33,433 nt of DNA, from the NCBI GenBank assembly GCA_021203245.1, contig JAJQBO010000091.1, positions 1-33,433 of the forward strand, read 5' to 3'. The notes under the pieces were generated by a model. The model was not told the DNA's origin and ran no database searches. It saw only the letters and a program-made list of their open reading frames with translations. Made by a program: the position numbers and the translations under genes. This DNA is from Planctomycetaceae bacterium. GTDB lineage: Bacteria; Planctomycetota; SZUA-567. Shown here one piece after another: positions 18,510-25,958 of the stretch (within the stretch, counting starts at the first letter, position 1; each line of letters starts with the position of its first letter).

Positions 18510-19508
18510 ATGCCTCGCCATGTCACCATCTTCACCGGCCAGTGGGCCGATATCCCTTTTGCGGAACTGTGTCCGAAAATACGGTCCTTCGGATACGACG
18601 GGCTGGAAATTGCCTCATGGGGCGATCACCTCAGCCTCGACGAAGCGGCTTCGTCCGTTGCCTATTGCAGGGAAAAGCGGAAAATCCTCGCCGACAACGG
18701 CCTCGGCTGCTGGGCGATTTCCAATCACCTTGCCGGGCAACTCACCACTGATCCCAATTCCGACGCCCGTTCCGACGCGTTCTGCCTCGACCCGTCCTGC
18801 CGTGGCGACGCGGAAAAGAAACGCCGGTGGGCGATCGACCAGATGATGAAAGCCCCGGTCGCGGCCCGGAACATGGGGGTCGACGTCGTCACCGCCTTTA
18901 TGGGCAGCCCCATCTGGCACCTGCTCTATTCGTTCCCGCTGGTGAGCCGGGAAGAAATCGACGCCGGCTACCGCGTTGTCCGGGAAATTTACGCCCCCAT
19001 TTTCGAGAAATTCCGCCAGAACAACGTCCGCTTCGCCCTCGAGGTCCATCCCACCGAGATCGCCTTCGACATCTGGTCGGCGGAACGGTTGCTTCAGGAG
19101 TTCAGGTATGACGACGTCCTTGGCTTCAATTTCGACCCGTCGCATCTGCTCTGGCAGGGGGTCGACCCGGTCAAGTTCCTGCGCCGCTTCAGGGACCGCA
19201 TCTACCACGTCCATATGAAGGACGCCCGCGTTATTCTCGACGGCGAGAACGGCATTCTCGGATCGCACCTGGAATTCGGCGATCCCCGGCGCGGCTGGGA
19301 TTTCCGTTCCCTCGGCCACGGCCAGGTGGATTTCGACGGCGTTATCCGGGCCCTGAACGAGGCGAATTACCAGGGACCGCTGTCGGTCGAATGGGAAGAC
19401 CCGGGCATGGACCGCGAATTCGGCGCGCGCGAATCGTGCGAATTTGTGCGGAAGGTGGATTTTCCGCCCTCGACTCTCGCCTTCGACGGCGCTTTCGCGG
19501 CCGACTGA
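18510..19508 (+). CDS. Second TIM-barrel sugar phosphate isomerase/epimerase-family protein
   Basis: This 332-residue xylose-isomerase-like TIM barrel is larger than and clearly distinct from the 270-residue one at the head of the operon. Metal-site motifs are visible: FALEVHPTEIAF (Glu), FNFDPSHLLWQGVDP (Asp/His), YHVHMKDAR (His/Asp) and LSVEWEDPGMDRE (Glu). The start at 18510 follows AAGGAG at five bases. It sits 17 bases after the permease gene and 40 before the second dehydrogenase. In the levoglucosan pathway two such proteins (LgdB1/LgdB2) act with two Gfo/Idh enzymes, and the gene content here mirrors that. Which barrel does which step cannot be told from sequence. Confidence 0.9.
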   Translation: MPRHVTIFTGQWADIPFAELCPKIRSFGYDGLEIASWGDHLSLDEAASSVAYCREKRKILADNGLGCWAISNHLAGQLTTDPNSDARSDAFCLDPSCRGDAEKKRRWAIDQMMKAPVAARNMGVDVVTAFMGSPIWHLLYSFPLVSREEIDAGYRVVREIYAPIFEKFRQNNVRFALEVHPTEIAFDIWSAERLLQEFRYDDVLGFNFDPSHLLWQGVDPVKFLRRFRDRIYHVHMKDARVILDGENGILGSHLEFGDPRRGWDFRSLGHGQVDFDGVIRALNEANYQGPLSVEWEDPGMDREFGARESCEFVRKVDFPPSTLAFDGAFAAD

Positions 19509-19548
19509 CTTTCTCTACATCACTGTCTCACCGCTAAAGGAAAACGTC

Positions 19549-20706
19549 ATGGAACGTTTGCGCATAGGGCTTGTCGGTGTGGGATTCATCGGCAAGCAGC
19601 ATATCGAAGCTATCCGCCGCATCCCCGGCGCGGACGTGATCGCCGTCGCCGACAGCAACTCCGACGCGGCCCGGTCGGTGGCGGAGCAGTTCTGCATTCC
19701 CCGGTCGTACACCTATCACCTCGAATTGCTCGACGACCCGGATGTCACCGTCGTCCACAACTGCACGCCCAGTTCTTCGCATTACCAGGTCAACCTGGAC
19801 GCCCTCGAGAAAGGGAAGCACGTCTATTGCGAAAAGCCCCTGACCCTCACCGCCGCCACGGCGCGGGAACTGGTCGTCGCCGCGCGGCGGGCCGGGGTCG
19901 CCGCCGGCGTCAACCTCAACTACCGCCACAACGTCATGGTCAAGGAGATGCGCGGGCGCGTCCGGGCCGGCATGGGCAGGGCCTATTTCGCCTATGGCGA
20001 ATATCTCCAGGACTGGCTCATGTACGACACCGATTACGACTGGCGCATGAATCCGGCCGTGGGCGGCGAATCGCGCGCCGTCGCCGATATCGGGTCGCAC
20101 TGCTTCGACACGCTCCAGTATGTCCTGGGCAGGCGCATCGCCTCGGTCAACGCCGACATCATCAACGTCTTCCCGGTCCGCAAACGCTGCGAGTCGACCG
20201 GCGAGACCTTTTCCGGCGCGGCCGGCAGGGTGCTGGAGGAAATCCCGGTGCCGTCCGAGGACGCCGCGTCCATCATGCTGCGCTTCGAGGACGGCACGCC
20301 CGGGCTGGTGCATATCAGCCAGGTGACGGCTGGCCGGAAGAACGGCCTGGCGGTCACGCTGAGCGGCGCGGACGCTTCGCTCGAATGGCACCAGGAACAG
20401 GCGGACCGCCTCCTGGTCGGTCACCGCAACGCGGGCAACGAAGAACTCTACGCCGACGCCAAGCTGCTCACCCCGTTCGCCCGCCCCTTCGCCACCCTGC
20501 CGGGCGGGCACGCGGTGGCGTGGCACGACGCGCTCAGGAACGCGATAGGCGTGTTTTACCAGGCCATTCGCAGCAGGTCCTACGCGGACGGCACACCCGA
20601 CTACGCCGATTTCGCCGCCGGCTGGGAGATGATGCGGTTGGTCGAAGCCTGCCTGGAAAGCGGCCGGTCGCGGCGCTGGGTGGACATCCCGGTGGAGACG
20701 GCATGA
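19549..20706 (+). CDS. Second Gfo/Idh/MocA-family oxidoreductase
   Basis: This 385-residue dehydrogenase has the nucleotide-binding motif GLVGVGFIGKQHIEAI, followed by VHNCTPSSSHY, the family motif YCEKPLTLT and the catalytic DIGSHCFDTLQYVLG. It is only distantly similar to the first Gfo/Idh gene, so the two probably act at different steps. By analogy with LgdC it may run in the reducing direction on a keto intermediate, but this is inference. TAAAGGA precedes the ATG. Its stop overlaps the ROK kinase start in ATGA, indicating translational coupling. Confidence 0.92.
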   Translation: MERLRIGLVGVGFIGKQHIEAIRRIPGADVIAVADSNSDAARSVAEQFCIPRSYTYHLELLDDPDVTVVHNCTPSSSHYQVNLDALEKGKHVYCEKPLTLTAATARELVVAARRAGVAAGVNLNYRHNVMVKEMRGRVRAGMGRAYFAYGEYLQDWLMYDTDYDWRMNPAVGGESRAVADIGSHCFDTLQYVLGRRIASVNADIINVFPVRKRCESTGETFSGAAGRVLEEIPVPSEDAASIMLRFEDGTPGLVHISQVTAGRKNGLAVTLSGADASLEWHQEQADRLLVGHRNAGNEELYADAKLLTPFARPFATLPGGHAVAWHDALRNAIGVFYQAIRSRSYADGTPDYADFAAGWEMMRLVEACLESGRSRRWVDIPVETA

Positions 20707-21679
20707 CTTCGACCTATCTCGGCGTCGACCTGGGCGGGACAAATCTCCGCTGCGCCGTCGTGGACGGGGGAACCAGGTGCTGTCGCGGGTGGAAGCGCCG
20801 ACCCACGCGCACGAGGGCCCGGAGGCGGTTATCGATCGTCTGGTGGCCGGCATGATCAAGGCGGCGTCCACGGCGGGGCTGGATGTGCGGGAGATTCGCG
20901 CGGCCGGCGTCGGCTACCCGGGCCCGCTCAACCAGGCGACAGGCACGGTCTACAGCGCGCCCAACATGTCTGGCTGGAAAAACGTGCCGCTGGCGGACGC
21001 ACTTACCGACCGAACGGGCGTGCCGACGGTCATTGAAAACGACGCCAACTGCGCCGGCTGGGGCGAGTATGTGGCAGGCGCGGGGGTTGGCGCGCGCCAC
21101 ATGATGATGGTCACGCTGGGGACAGGCGTCGGCGGGGCCATCATTGTCGACGGCAGGCTGCATGTGGGCCGGGACGGGTCGGCGGGGGAGCTGGGTCATG
21201 TCTGCATCATCGACGGCGGCAGGCAGTGCGGGTGCGGCGCGCGCGGCTGCGTCGAAGCCTATGCGTCGGCGACGGCGGTGGTCAAGCGTTTTACCGAATA
21301 CCTGGACCGGGGCTGGCGCTCGGGGTTGGCGCAGTCCCGGGAGCGGGTGACCTGCCAGGCCATTTTCGCGGCCGCCCTGGACGGCGACGCGGTGGCCCTG
21401 AAGGTTGTCCAGGAGACGGGCCATTATCTGGGCATAATGGCGTCGGCGGTTGCCGAACTGCTGAACCCGGAGATATGCGTCATCGCGGGCGGCATGGTGC
21501 AGTCCGGCGACATCCTCCTTGACGCCATCCGCGCCACCTGCCTCGACCGCAACGATCATCCCGGCCGGACCATGGCCATCGTCCCGGCCAAACTGGGCGG
21601 CAACGCCGGCCTCATCGGCGCAGCCAGCCACGCCAAATGCCGCATCGGAACCACCCAAATAGGTGCTATTCATTCATAG
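20703..21679 (+). pseudogene. ROK-family sugar kinase, frameshifted near the N-terminus
   Basis: The gene starts at the ATGA overlap with MTSTYLGVDLGGTNLRCAVVDGG, the ROK phosphate-binding motif DxGGT. At the G5 run 20766-20770 the frame is lost; one extra G would join it to NQVLSRVEAPTHAHEG and give a normal 325-residue kinase. The rest is intact: GYPGPLN, ENDANCAGWGEY, LGTGVGGAIIVDG, ELGH and the zinc motif CGCGARGC-E. The part after the shift (from GTG 20777) lacks the ATP-phosphate loop and should not be an active kinase. The role would be phosphorylating glucose or a related hexose produced by the operon. It could be a real lesion, a slippage site or a sequence error in a homopolymer. 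Confidence 0.85.
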
Positions 21680-21730
21680 GGCAAGAATCCGAAACATACC
21701 CTCACCACACCATCACGACATTCCAATAAA

Positions 21731-21763
21731 ACCATAACCCTCGTCAATGACGAGGGTTATGGT
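21731..21763 (-). terminator. Terminator originally serving the minus-strand tRNA-Thr gene
   Basis: A perfect 15-bp stem (ACCATAACCCTCGTC / GACGAGGGTTATGGT) with a 3-nt loop is followed on the minus strand by TTTTATT. It lies 11 bases beyond the CCA end encoded by the adjacent tRNA fragment, so it would be the native host terminator of that tRNA. On the plus strand it has no T-run but may slow transcription leaving the sugar operon. Confidence 0.75.
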
Positions 21764-21767
21764 ATGT

Positions 21768-21820
21768 AATATATGGAGCCAACTGTGGGATTCGAACCCA
21801 CGACCTGCGCTTTACGAAAG
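21768..21820 (-). repeat. Left attachment-site repeat (3' part of tRNA-Thr(CGT))
   Basis: This 53-bp direct repeat is identical to 33089-33141. On the minus strand it reads the T-arm GTGGGTTCGAATCCCAC, acceptor strand AGTTGGC, discriminator T and encoded CCA, with the anticodon-loop bases TTCGTAA further upstream. The 5' anticodon-stem strand and the D-arm are missing here, so this is only a tRNA fragment. Confidence 0.92.
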
Positions 21821-22054
21821 AACAAACCGAAACTTGTAACGCCGCATAATGAAATGAGTTGCAAGCCATCGGAAAAGCCGTTGTCATGCGAATTGACAGT
21901 TTTGCATGATAAACCAAACTTCAATCCAGAGACAATTACCACGCCAAATATTCCCCAGGACCTCGCCGATCTGGCCGCACTATGGCCCGACCTTCCCGAC
22001 CATGTGAAGGCAGGGCTTGTTGCTATGGCCAAGGCTGCGGCGTCCGGGAAATAA
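21821..22054 (+). CDS. Integrase C-terminal tail, separated from its gene by integration
   Basis: This open frame of 77 residues continues in frame from the translation of the attachment core (MEPTVGFEPTTCALRK) and ends DLAALWPDLPDHVKAGLVAMAKAAASGK. The same core translation ends the integrase at the other end of the element. In a circular form the integrase (497 residues through the core) would therefore extend by these 77 residues to 574. In the integrated state this segment has no gene body upstream; a start at 21773 inside the tRNA fragment is not credible. A homologous tail (DLAELSSLWPDLSVHVRAGLLAMAKAG) lies right of the second repeat. The tail's function is unknown. Confidence 0.7.
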   Translation, partial: NKPKLVTPHNEMSCKPSEKPLSCELTVLHDKPNFNPETITTPNIPQDLADLAALWPDLPDHVKAGLVAMAKAAASGK

Positions 22055-22172
22055 ATGCGGTACCCTTCGCCGTGGGTGTGCAAAGGCCCAGCCTTTGGCG
22101 GCGATGTGGAAAGGCGGCGCATGGGGCGGCGGAGTACCCGCCCCCTGCGGATGGTTCAAAACGGAGGATGGC

Positions 22173-22304
22173 ATGAAACCGAAATTGACATGCCCGAAAT
22201 GCGGTGGGCCGACCCGAATCGCTTCCTATCGCGTTGGCGGTTCTCATCTGCTGCGCCATCGAATTTGCATTCGCTGTGGCTACCACTGCACGAGACGAGA
22301 ATAA
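22173..22304 (+). CDS. Small zinc-ribbon protein
   Basis: This 43-residue protein is almost entirely one zinc ribbon: CPKCGG near residue 7 and CIRCGY near residue 33, with a basic RIASYR...LLRHR middle. The ATG at 22173 follows CGGAGG at about six bases. Two bases separate it from a second zinc-ribbon gene of the same design, so the pair is likely a duplication and co-expressed. Such proteins in phages and satellites can be late-gene activators (Ogr/Delta type) or nucleic-acid binders, but the match is only at the level of Cys spacing. Function unknown. Confidence 0.6.
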   Translation: MKPKLTCPKCGGPTRIASYRVGGSHLLRHRICIRCGYHCTRRE

Positions 22305-22306
22305 CC

Positions 22307-22474
22307 ATGTACAACAGGCCCGAAGAAAATACCGACATGGCAGCCAAAGTCGGTCTGTTATGCCCACAGTGCGGAAGCAAAACCGGTGTCCTCGATACCC
22401 GACCACAACGGGATATGGTTCTCCGCCGCCGTATCTGTCGGAATTGTGGCTTTCGAAAAACAAGCCGAGAATAG
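22307..22474 (+). CDS. Second small zinc-ribbon protein, NrdR-ribbon-like
   Basis: This 55-residue protein contains LLCPQCGSKTGVLDTRP, VLRRRICRNCGFRKTSRE. The pattern CPxCG...DTR...RRRxCxxCGxR...T-x-E resembles the N-terminal zinc ribbon of the regulator NrdR, but the ATP-cone domain is absent. A shorter start at 22337 (residue 11) is possible. It directly follows the first zinc-ribbon gene. I infer nucleic-acid binding; no specific role can be assigned. Confidence 0.6.
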   Translation: MYNRPEENTDMAAKVGLLCPQCGSKTGVLDTRPQRDMVLRRRICRNCGFRKTSRE

Positions 22475-22770
22475 TATTTGAAATGACCCGGAAAAAGCCG
22501 ATTTAGGTGACGCGATCATATGGGGTGCATTTTTACGCCTTAGTGACCAAATTCTGTAAAGTGTAAAGGGGGTTATTTTGCATTGCCTTTACAACGGCAA
22601 CCTGTTTGATATCAAGCTATTATCGTGAAACAGTTGTAAAGGTGTAAACCCTACGCAAAAAGGTGTTTAACTAGCGGCCTTTCGTGAGTCACCCTGGACC
22701 CGCAGGGGTGCCCCCCCTCCGGAGGATCCATGACACCATGCCGGTTCAGGCGCGGCCGGGGCGTGGTGCG
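22475..22770. other. Gene-free gap with repeated TGTAAAG motifs
   Basis: No gene is supported. TGTAAAG-TGTAAAG (22555-22568) and TGTAAAGG-TGTAAAC (22636-22650) are near copies, and CCTTTACAAC (22586-22595) is the exact inverse of GTTGTAAAGG (22633-22642). The arrangement suggests a protein-binding region, either operator or origin-like. From 22681 on the sequence is GC-rich with short G and C runs lying after the stop of the minus-strand gene. Confidence 0.5.
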
Positions 22771-23388
22771 TCACCTGCGGCCCGATACACTCCCCCGGAC
22801 TTCATCGAGACGAGCAGTAATCCAATCGTTCCACTCTGCAAGCATCCCATCATCAAACTTGCACTTGTGGGAACGCCCAACCGTCATGACGGCGCGAAGC
22901 GATTCAGGAAGTGGGTGTGCTTTCTGGTTCCCGTAGTAAACGAACTCCGTCGCAATCAGCACATTCCAACCAGAAAGATCACGTTTTTTTGTCTCGGTGT
23001 TTTCGCGGCACAGACAGGCTTTCTTCCCGTCGGGTCCGCACTTCCCCGATTTCCGGGAATGCATGGACTTATGCTGCCGATAACCGCCTTTGACCAACGG
23101 CTCGTAGATGTTGTCACCCAATCTGTTTTCGGGAAGGCCATCGAATGTCGGCTTTTTCGCCTGGAATCGTTCGTCATTCCAGTATTGTGCGACCGTGAGC
23201 ACCTCGGACACCTTCATGGCATAGGACAACCGTTTTGCCTTGGAGCCGGGAGTGAGGCCGGCAATCCAGTCACCCACCTTCGCCGTCCGCCTTATGGCTG
23301 GTTTGCAACACGCCAAGGTACAGAATCCGTGATATGGATTCGGTGAAAATCCTGAATCCGAAGCCACAACGTAGGAAAATAGTCGCAT
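22771..23388 (-). CDS. Nmad2-like predicted nucleotide-modification-associated protein
   Basis: This 205-residue protein is recognisable by MRLFSYVVASDSGFSPNPYHGFCTLACCKPAIRR-type opening features: a start RLFSYVVA, then FxPNPxHGxCTLAxCKPxIRR, then GDWIAG, YAMKVSEVLT, YWNDERFQAKKP and GDNIYEP. Cys/His-rich blocks follow, ending GRSHKCKF. These match my recollection of the Nmad2 family, predicted to be linked to modified DNA bases in phages and mobile elements; the biochemistry is not established. The ATG at 23388 follows GGAGGA at six bases. It is the only minus-strand gene in the element, which suggests independent cargo. It could protect element DNA or act against other elements. Confidence 0.7.
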   Translation of the reverse strand: MRLFSYVVASDSGFSPNPYHGFCTLACCKPAIRRTAKVGDWIAGLTPGSKAKRLSYAMKVSEVLTVAQYWNDERFQAKKPTFDGLPENRLGDNIYEPLVKGGYRQHKSMHSRKSGKCGPDGKKACLCRENTETKKRDLSGWNVLIATEFVYYGNQKAHPLPESLRAVMTVGRSHKCKFDDGMLAEWNDWITARLDEVRGSVSGRR

Positions 23389-23851
23389 TCCATTTCCTCC
23401 CAATGTTCCAGTCGAATCCCGGTGTCGTGAGCCATCCCACGGATGCACAACAACCACCCAAGGCGAATAAACGCGATTTAAGGCCAGCCAGGCCCGCTGA
23501 ACCACAAATGATATGCCTTTCTCCATCAAAATGCAGCCACGGGCCGGAAAATAGCCTTATTCGGGCCGCTCCGGCTTATTTTAGATGCTCATAAACCTGG
23601 CCGGGCACGAACGGAACTTTTATTTGCCACAAATTCTGACTTGGGACCTGACGTTTCGCTTGACGGTATGCGGAAAAATAGTAGGGTGCATTTCTGCTGA
23701 TATGATATTGGATGTGGTTCTCGCATTAACGAAATTTGTCCCGGAGTGGCCGGAAGCCGAGAGGCCCGGAAATACCTACCTGCGCTCACAAGCGCGGCAA
23801 TATCGTATTCAGCACCAGACCGGGACTTTTTCGCTCCAAGAGGGGCCGCGC
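23389..23851. other. Gap between divergent Nmad2-like and dinD genes
   Basis: This ~460-bp divergent intergenic region must hold promoters for both genes. I could not find a convincing LexA box (CTGT-N8-ACAG or GAAC-N4-GTTC type) or a strong -35/-10 pair by eye. Open frames across it lack family signal. Confidence 0.4.
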
Positions 23852-24739
23852 ATGACCGATGATTCTCTGCCCACCGAACGGGACCATATTTCCGCCTTCG
23901 AGAAAATCCGTCGTGTCAATGCCGCTGGCAATGAGTATTGGACTTCACGCGACCTGGCTGGCGTGTTGGGGTACGCTGACTACCGGAACTTTGAGAAGGT
24001 CGTCCATAAGGCCGAAACGGCATGTTTCAACAGTGGCCAGCGTATCGAGGACCATTTCGTTGATGTCACCGAAATGGTTCGAATCGGCAGTGGTGCGGAA
24101 AGGGAAATCGCCACCGTTTACCTGTCCCGATACGCCTGTTATCTCATAGTGCAAAACGCCGACCCGTCAAAGCCAGTCGTGGCCGTTGGGCAAACCTACT
24201 TCGCCGTCCAGACACGCCGTCAAGAACTCACCGACCAGGGCATTGCCAGCGAGGACGATTTGCGGTTGCAACTTCGCGCCGACATGAAGGAATTCAACAA
24301 AAAGCTGGCGTCCACAGCAAAACGGGCTGGCGTCGTCCAACCGGTGGATTATGCCATTTTCCAGAATCATGGCTACCAGGGATTGTACGGCGGCTTGACC
24401 ATGCAGGATATCCACCGTCGCAAGGGTCTTAAAAAGTCGCAGAACATCCTTGACCATATGGGAAGCGAGGAACTTGCCGCGAATGCCTTCCGGGCCACCC
24501 AGGCCGAAAGTAAAATCCGGCGTGAAGGCATAACCGGCAAGGACAAGGCGAATCGCGCCCACCGCGAAGTCGGGACCAAAGTCCGGCAAACCATCAAGGA
24601 AATCGGCGGCACCATGCCGGAGCATTTACCGACGCCAGACACCAGCGCCAAGCAACTGGAGTCCAAACGGAAAAAATTAGCCGCCGGGAAGCCGGCCAAA
24701 AAGCCCTCCACCAAAAAAAGGAATGATGGGAAGTCATAG
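23852..24739 (+). CDS. dinD: DinD-like DNA-damage-inducible protein
   Basis: This 295-residue protein closely follows E. coli DinD. The N-terminal BRO-N-like part reads EYWTSRDLAGVLGYADYRNFEKVV. It is followed by NSGQRIEDHFVDVTEMVRIGSGAEREI, LSRYACYLIVQNADPSKP, VGQTYFAVQTRRQEL, the very conserved FQNHGYQGLYGGL and RKGLKKSQNILDHMGSEELAAN, then VGTKVRQTIKEIGGTMPEHLPTP. DinD inhibits RecA-mediated strand exchange in E. coli, and a mobile element could use it to modulate the host SOS response. The ATG at 23852 follows AAGAGGGG. The C-terminal Lys/Ala-rich tail (KRKKLAAGKPAKKPSTKKR) is probably disordered and nucleic-acid binding. Confidence 0.93.
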   Translation: MTDDSLPTERDHISAFEKIRRVNAAGNEYWTSRDLAGVLGYADYRNFEKVVHKAETACFNSGQRIEDHFVDVTEMVRIGSGAEREIATVYLSRYACYLIVQNADPSKPVVAVGQTYFAVQTRRQELTDQGIASEDDLRLQLRADMKEFNKKLASTAKRAGVVQPVDYAIFQNHGYQGLYGGLTMQDIHRRKGLKKSQNILDHMGSEELAANAFRATQAESKIRREGITGKDKANRAHREVGTKVRQTIKEIGGTMPEHLPTPDTSAKQLESKRKKLAAGKPAKKPSTKKRNDGKS

Positions 24740-25079
24740 CGGCCGGTGATGGGGGAATCAGGGAGCCGACCAGGGCGAGGAAAGCCACCTAAGTTTGCGA
24801 CCGACAATCGCGGAAAGGGAGTAGACAGCAAAAGCCTTTAACTTGCGTCTATGGGCCTGTAAATGGCCTTATTCGCGTTTTCATACACGGCGAACTTGCG
24901 CGTACTCATTTGAACAGATAGCTTGAAGGAGGATTATTTCTGGTCCGTTGCGTCAGGTGACGCAGAAAAGCGGAGCGCCGGTGCTGACACACCGACGCCC
25001 CTTGACCGCCAACCCGAACACGAAAAGGCGGCGGCCCATTCTTTATATCGGCCTGACAGCCGAAGAAAGAGAGTAAAAC
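24740..25079. other. Gap with a 16-bp palindrome
   Basis: No gene is supported. At 24949-24964 TGCGTCA-GG-TGACGCA is a perfect dyad that could be an operator for the downstream genes. A good Shine-Dalgarno-like AAGGAGG near 24927 has no sensible start codon after it. A weaker hairpin, CGGTG-CTGACA-CACCG, follows near 24980. Confidence 0.45.
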
Positions 25080-25808
25080 ATGAACACGAACACGAAAAGA
25101 ATTCCGAGAAACGCAGTGGGTGGGTCCACCGGCGGTTCCACCATACCTGACGCGATCTGCCTGGACAACATCGACGCCATCCGGCGTGGAGCGGTTGAAC
25201 TCAACCACCGCGCCCGGCTTGGCCTCGAAATAATTGCACCCGTCTGGATGCATGAAGCAGCCCAAAATTTCTACGCCGACATTGACCGCCTTTACCGTCG
25301 CACAAGTGGATTGCGGATGGTGAATGCGGAAAGTGATGATCCTATCGCTGAACGTGCTGCGCGTGAACGCCAAAGGCAGGTTGAGTACGAAGAGAGGGGG
25401 AAGCAGGTCGCAAAACAGCTGTCCGAGAGCTTGACGGCTTTTGAGAAGGTTTTGGAAAAAGCCTTCGCAGAGCAGCAAGGGACAACCGTTCCCGCGCCGC
25501 AAGAGCAATCCGTCCTTTCCTTGGAAAGCTCTCCAATTCAACGCCCGTCATTTCCAGAAGCAAACGACCGACCAGGGTTAGCAAAGTCTCCGGAAGGAAG
25601 TCCGCCACCATGCGGAGGGCGGACCATGAATAAAAAAGATCCCGAATTCCGCGCCATTATTATTAGACTTCAGACTGCCCTTGCGAACCTTGAGAAATGC
25701 ATCCGGAAGCAAATCGAAGCGGAAAAGGCCGCTGAAATGGGGTTGGGGGCGGTTAGTTCTGCACCATCGTCTACACCCAAGCGCCGGAAAAAACAGCCGT
25801 CCGTGTGA
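25080..25808 (+). CDS. Hypothetical protein with a predicted coiled coil
   Basis: I do not recognise this 242-residue protein. Residues ~25-75 look globular (ICLDNIDAIRRGAVELNHRARLGLEIIAPVWMHEAAQ). About 85-130 is a charged helical stretch (ERAARERQRQVEYEERGKQV) likely to form a coiled coil. A Pro/Ser-rich linker follows, then a second helix (FRAIIIRLQTALANLEKC) and a basic tail KRRKKQ. It follows the palindrome at 24949 and precedes the Cys-rich hypothetical gene. The start at 25080 has a weak GAAAGAGAG upstream. Confidence 0.55.
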   Translation: MNTNTKRIPRNAVGGSTGGSTIPDAICLDNIDAIRRGAVELNHRARLGLEIIAPVWMHEAAQNFYADIDRLYRRTSGLRMVNAESDDPIAERAARERQRQVEYEERGKQVAKQLSESLTAFEKVLEKAFAEQQGTTVPAPQEQSVLSLESSPIQRPSFPEANDRPGLAKSPEGSPPPCGGRTMNKKDPEFRAIIIRLQTALANLEKCIRKQIEAEKAAEMGLGAVSSAPSSTPKRRKKQPSV

Positions 25809-25842
25809 TTTCCGCCCGGCCTCAATCGGGGCGTGCTTGTGG

Positions 25843-25855
25843 CTGTACCGTACAG
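25843..25855. promoter_or_regulatory. CTGTAC-C-GTACAG palindrome, candidate operator
   Basis: This perfect 13-bp dyad lies ~105 bp before the next gene. It has CTGT and ACAG half-sites like a LexA box, but the spacing is five rather than eight bases, so I do not call it an SOS box. Confidence 0.35.
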
Positions 25856-25958
25856 TGATTTTGCCAGGGGATAGGTTCGGCCTCATGAACCGGTCCGAAA
25901 AGCGGAACTCGTACCGCCTTCCCCTGGTCGTTTTTACGAGCCGTTGAACGAGGGCGGC

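Noticed and set aside
21773-21820. MEPTVGFEPTTCALRK as a protein domain or start site
   Set aside because: This is the translation of the tRNA-Thr 3' end; the same peptide appears at both repeat copies for that reason.
23389-23851. LexA box upstream of dinD
   Set aside because: I looked for CTGT-N8-ACAG and GAAC-N4-GTTC types and found none. The CTGTAC-C-GTACAG dyad at 25843 has the wrong spacing and is in front of another gene.
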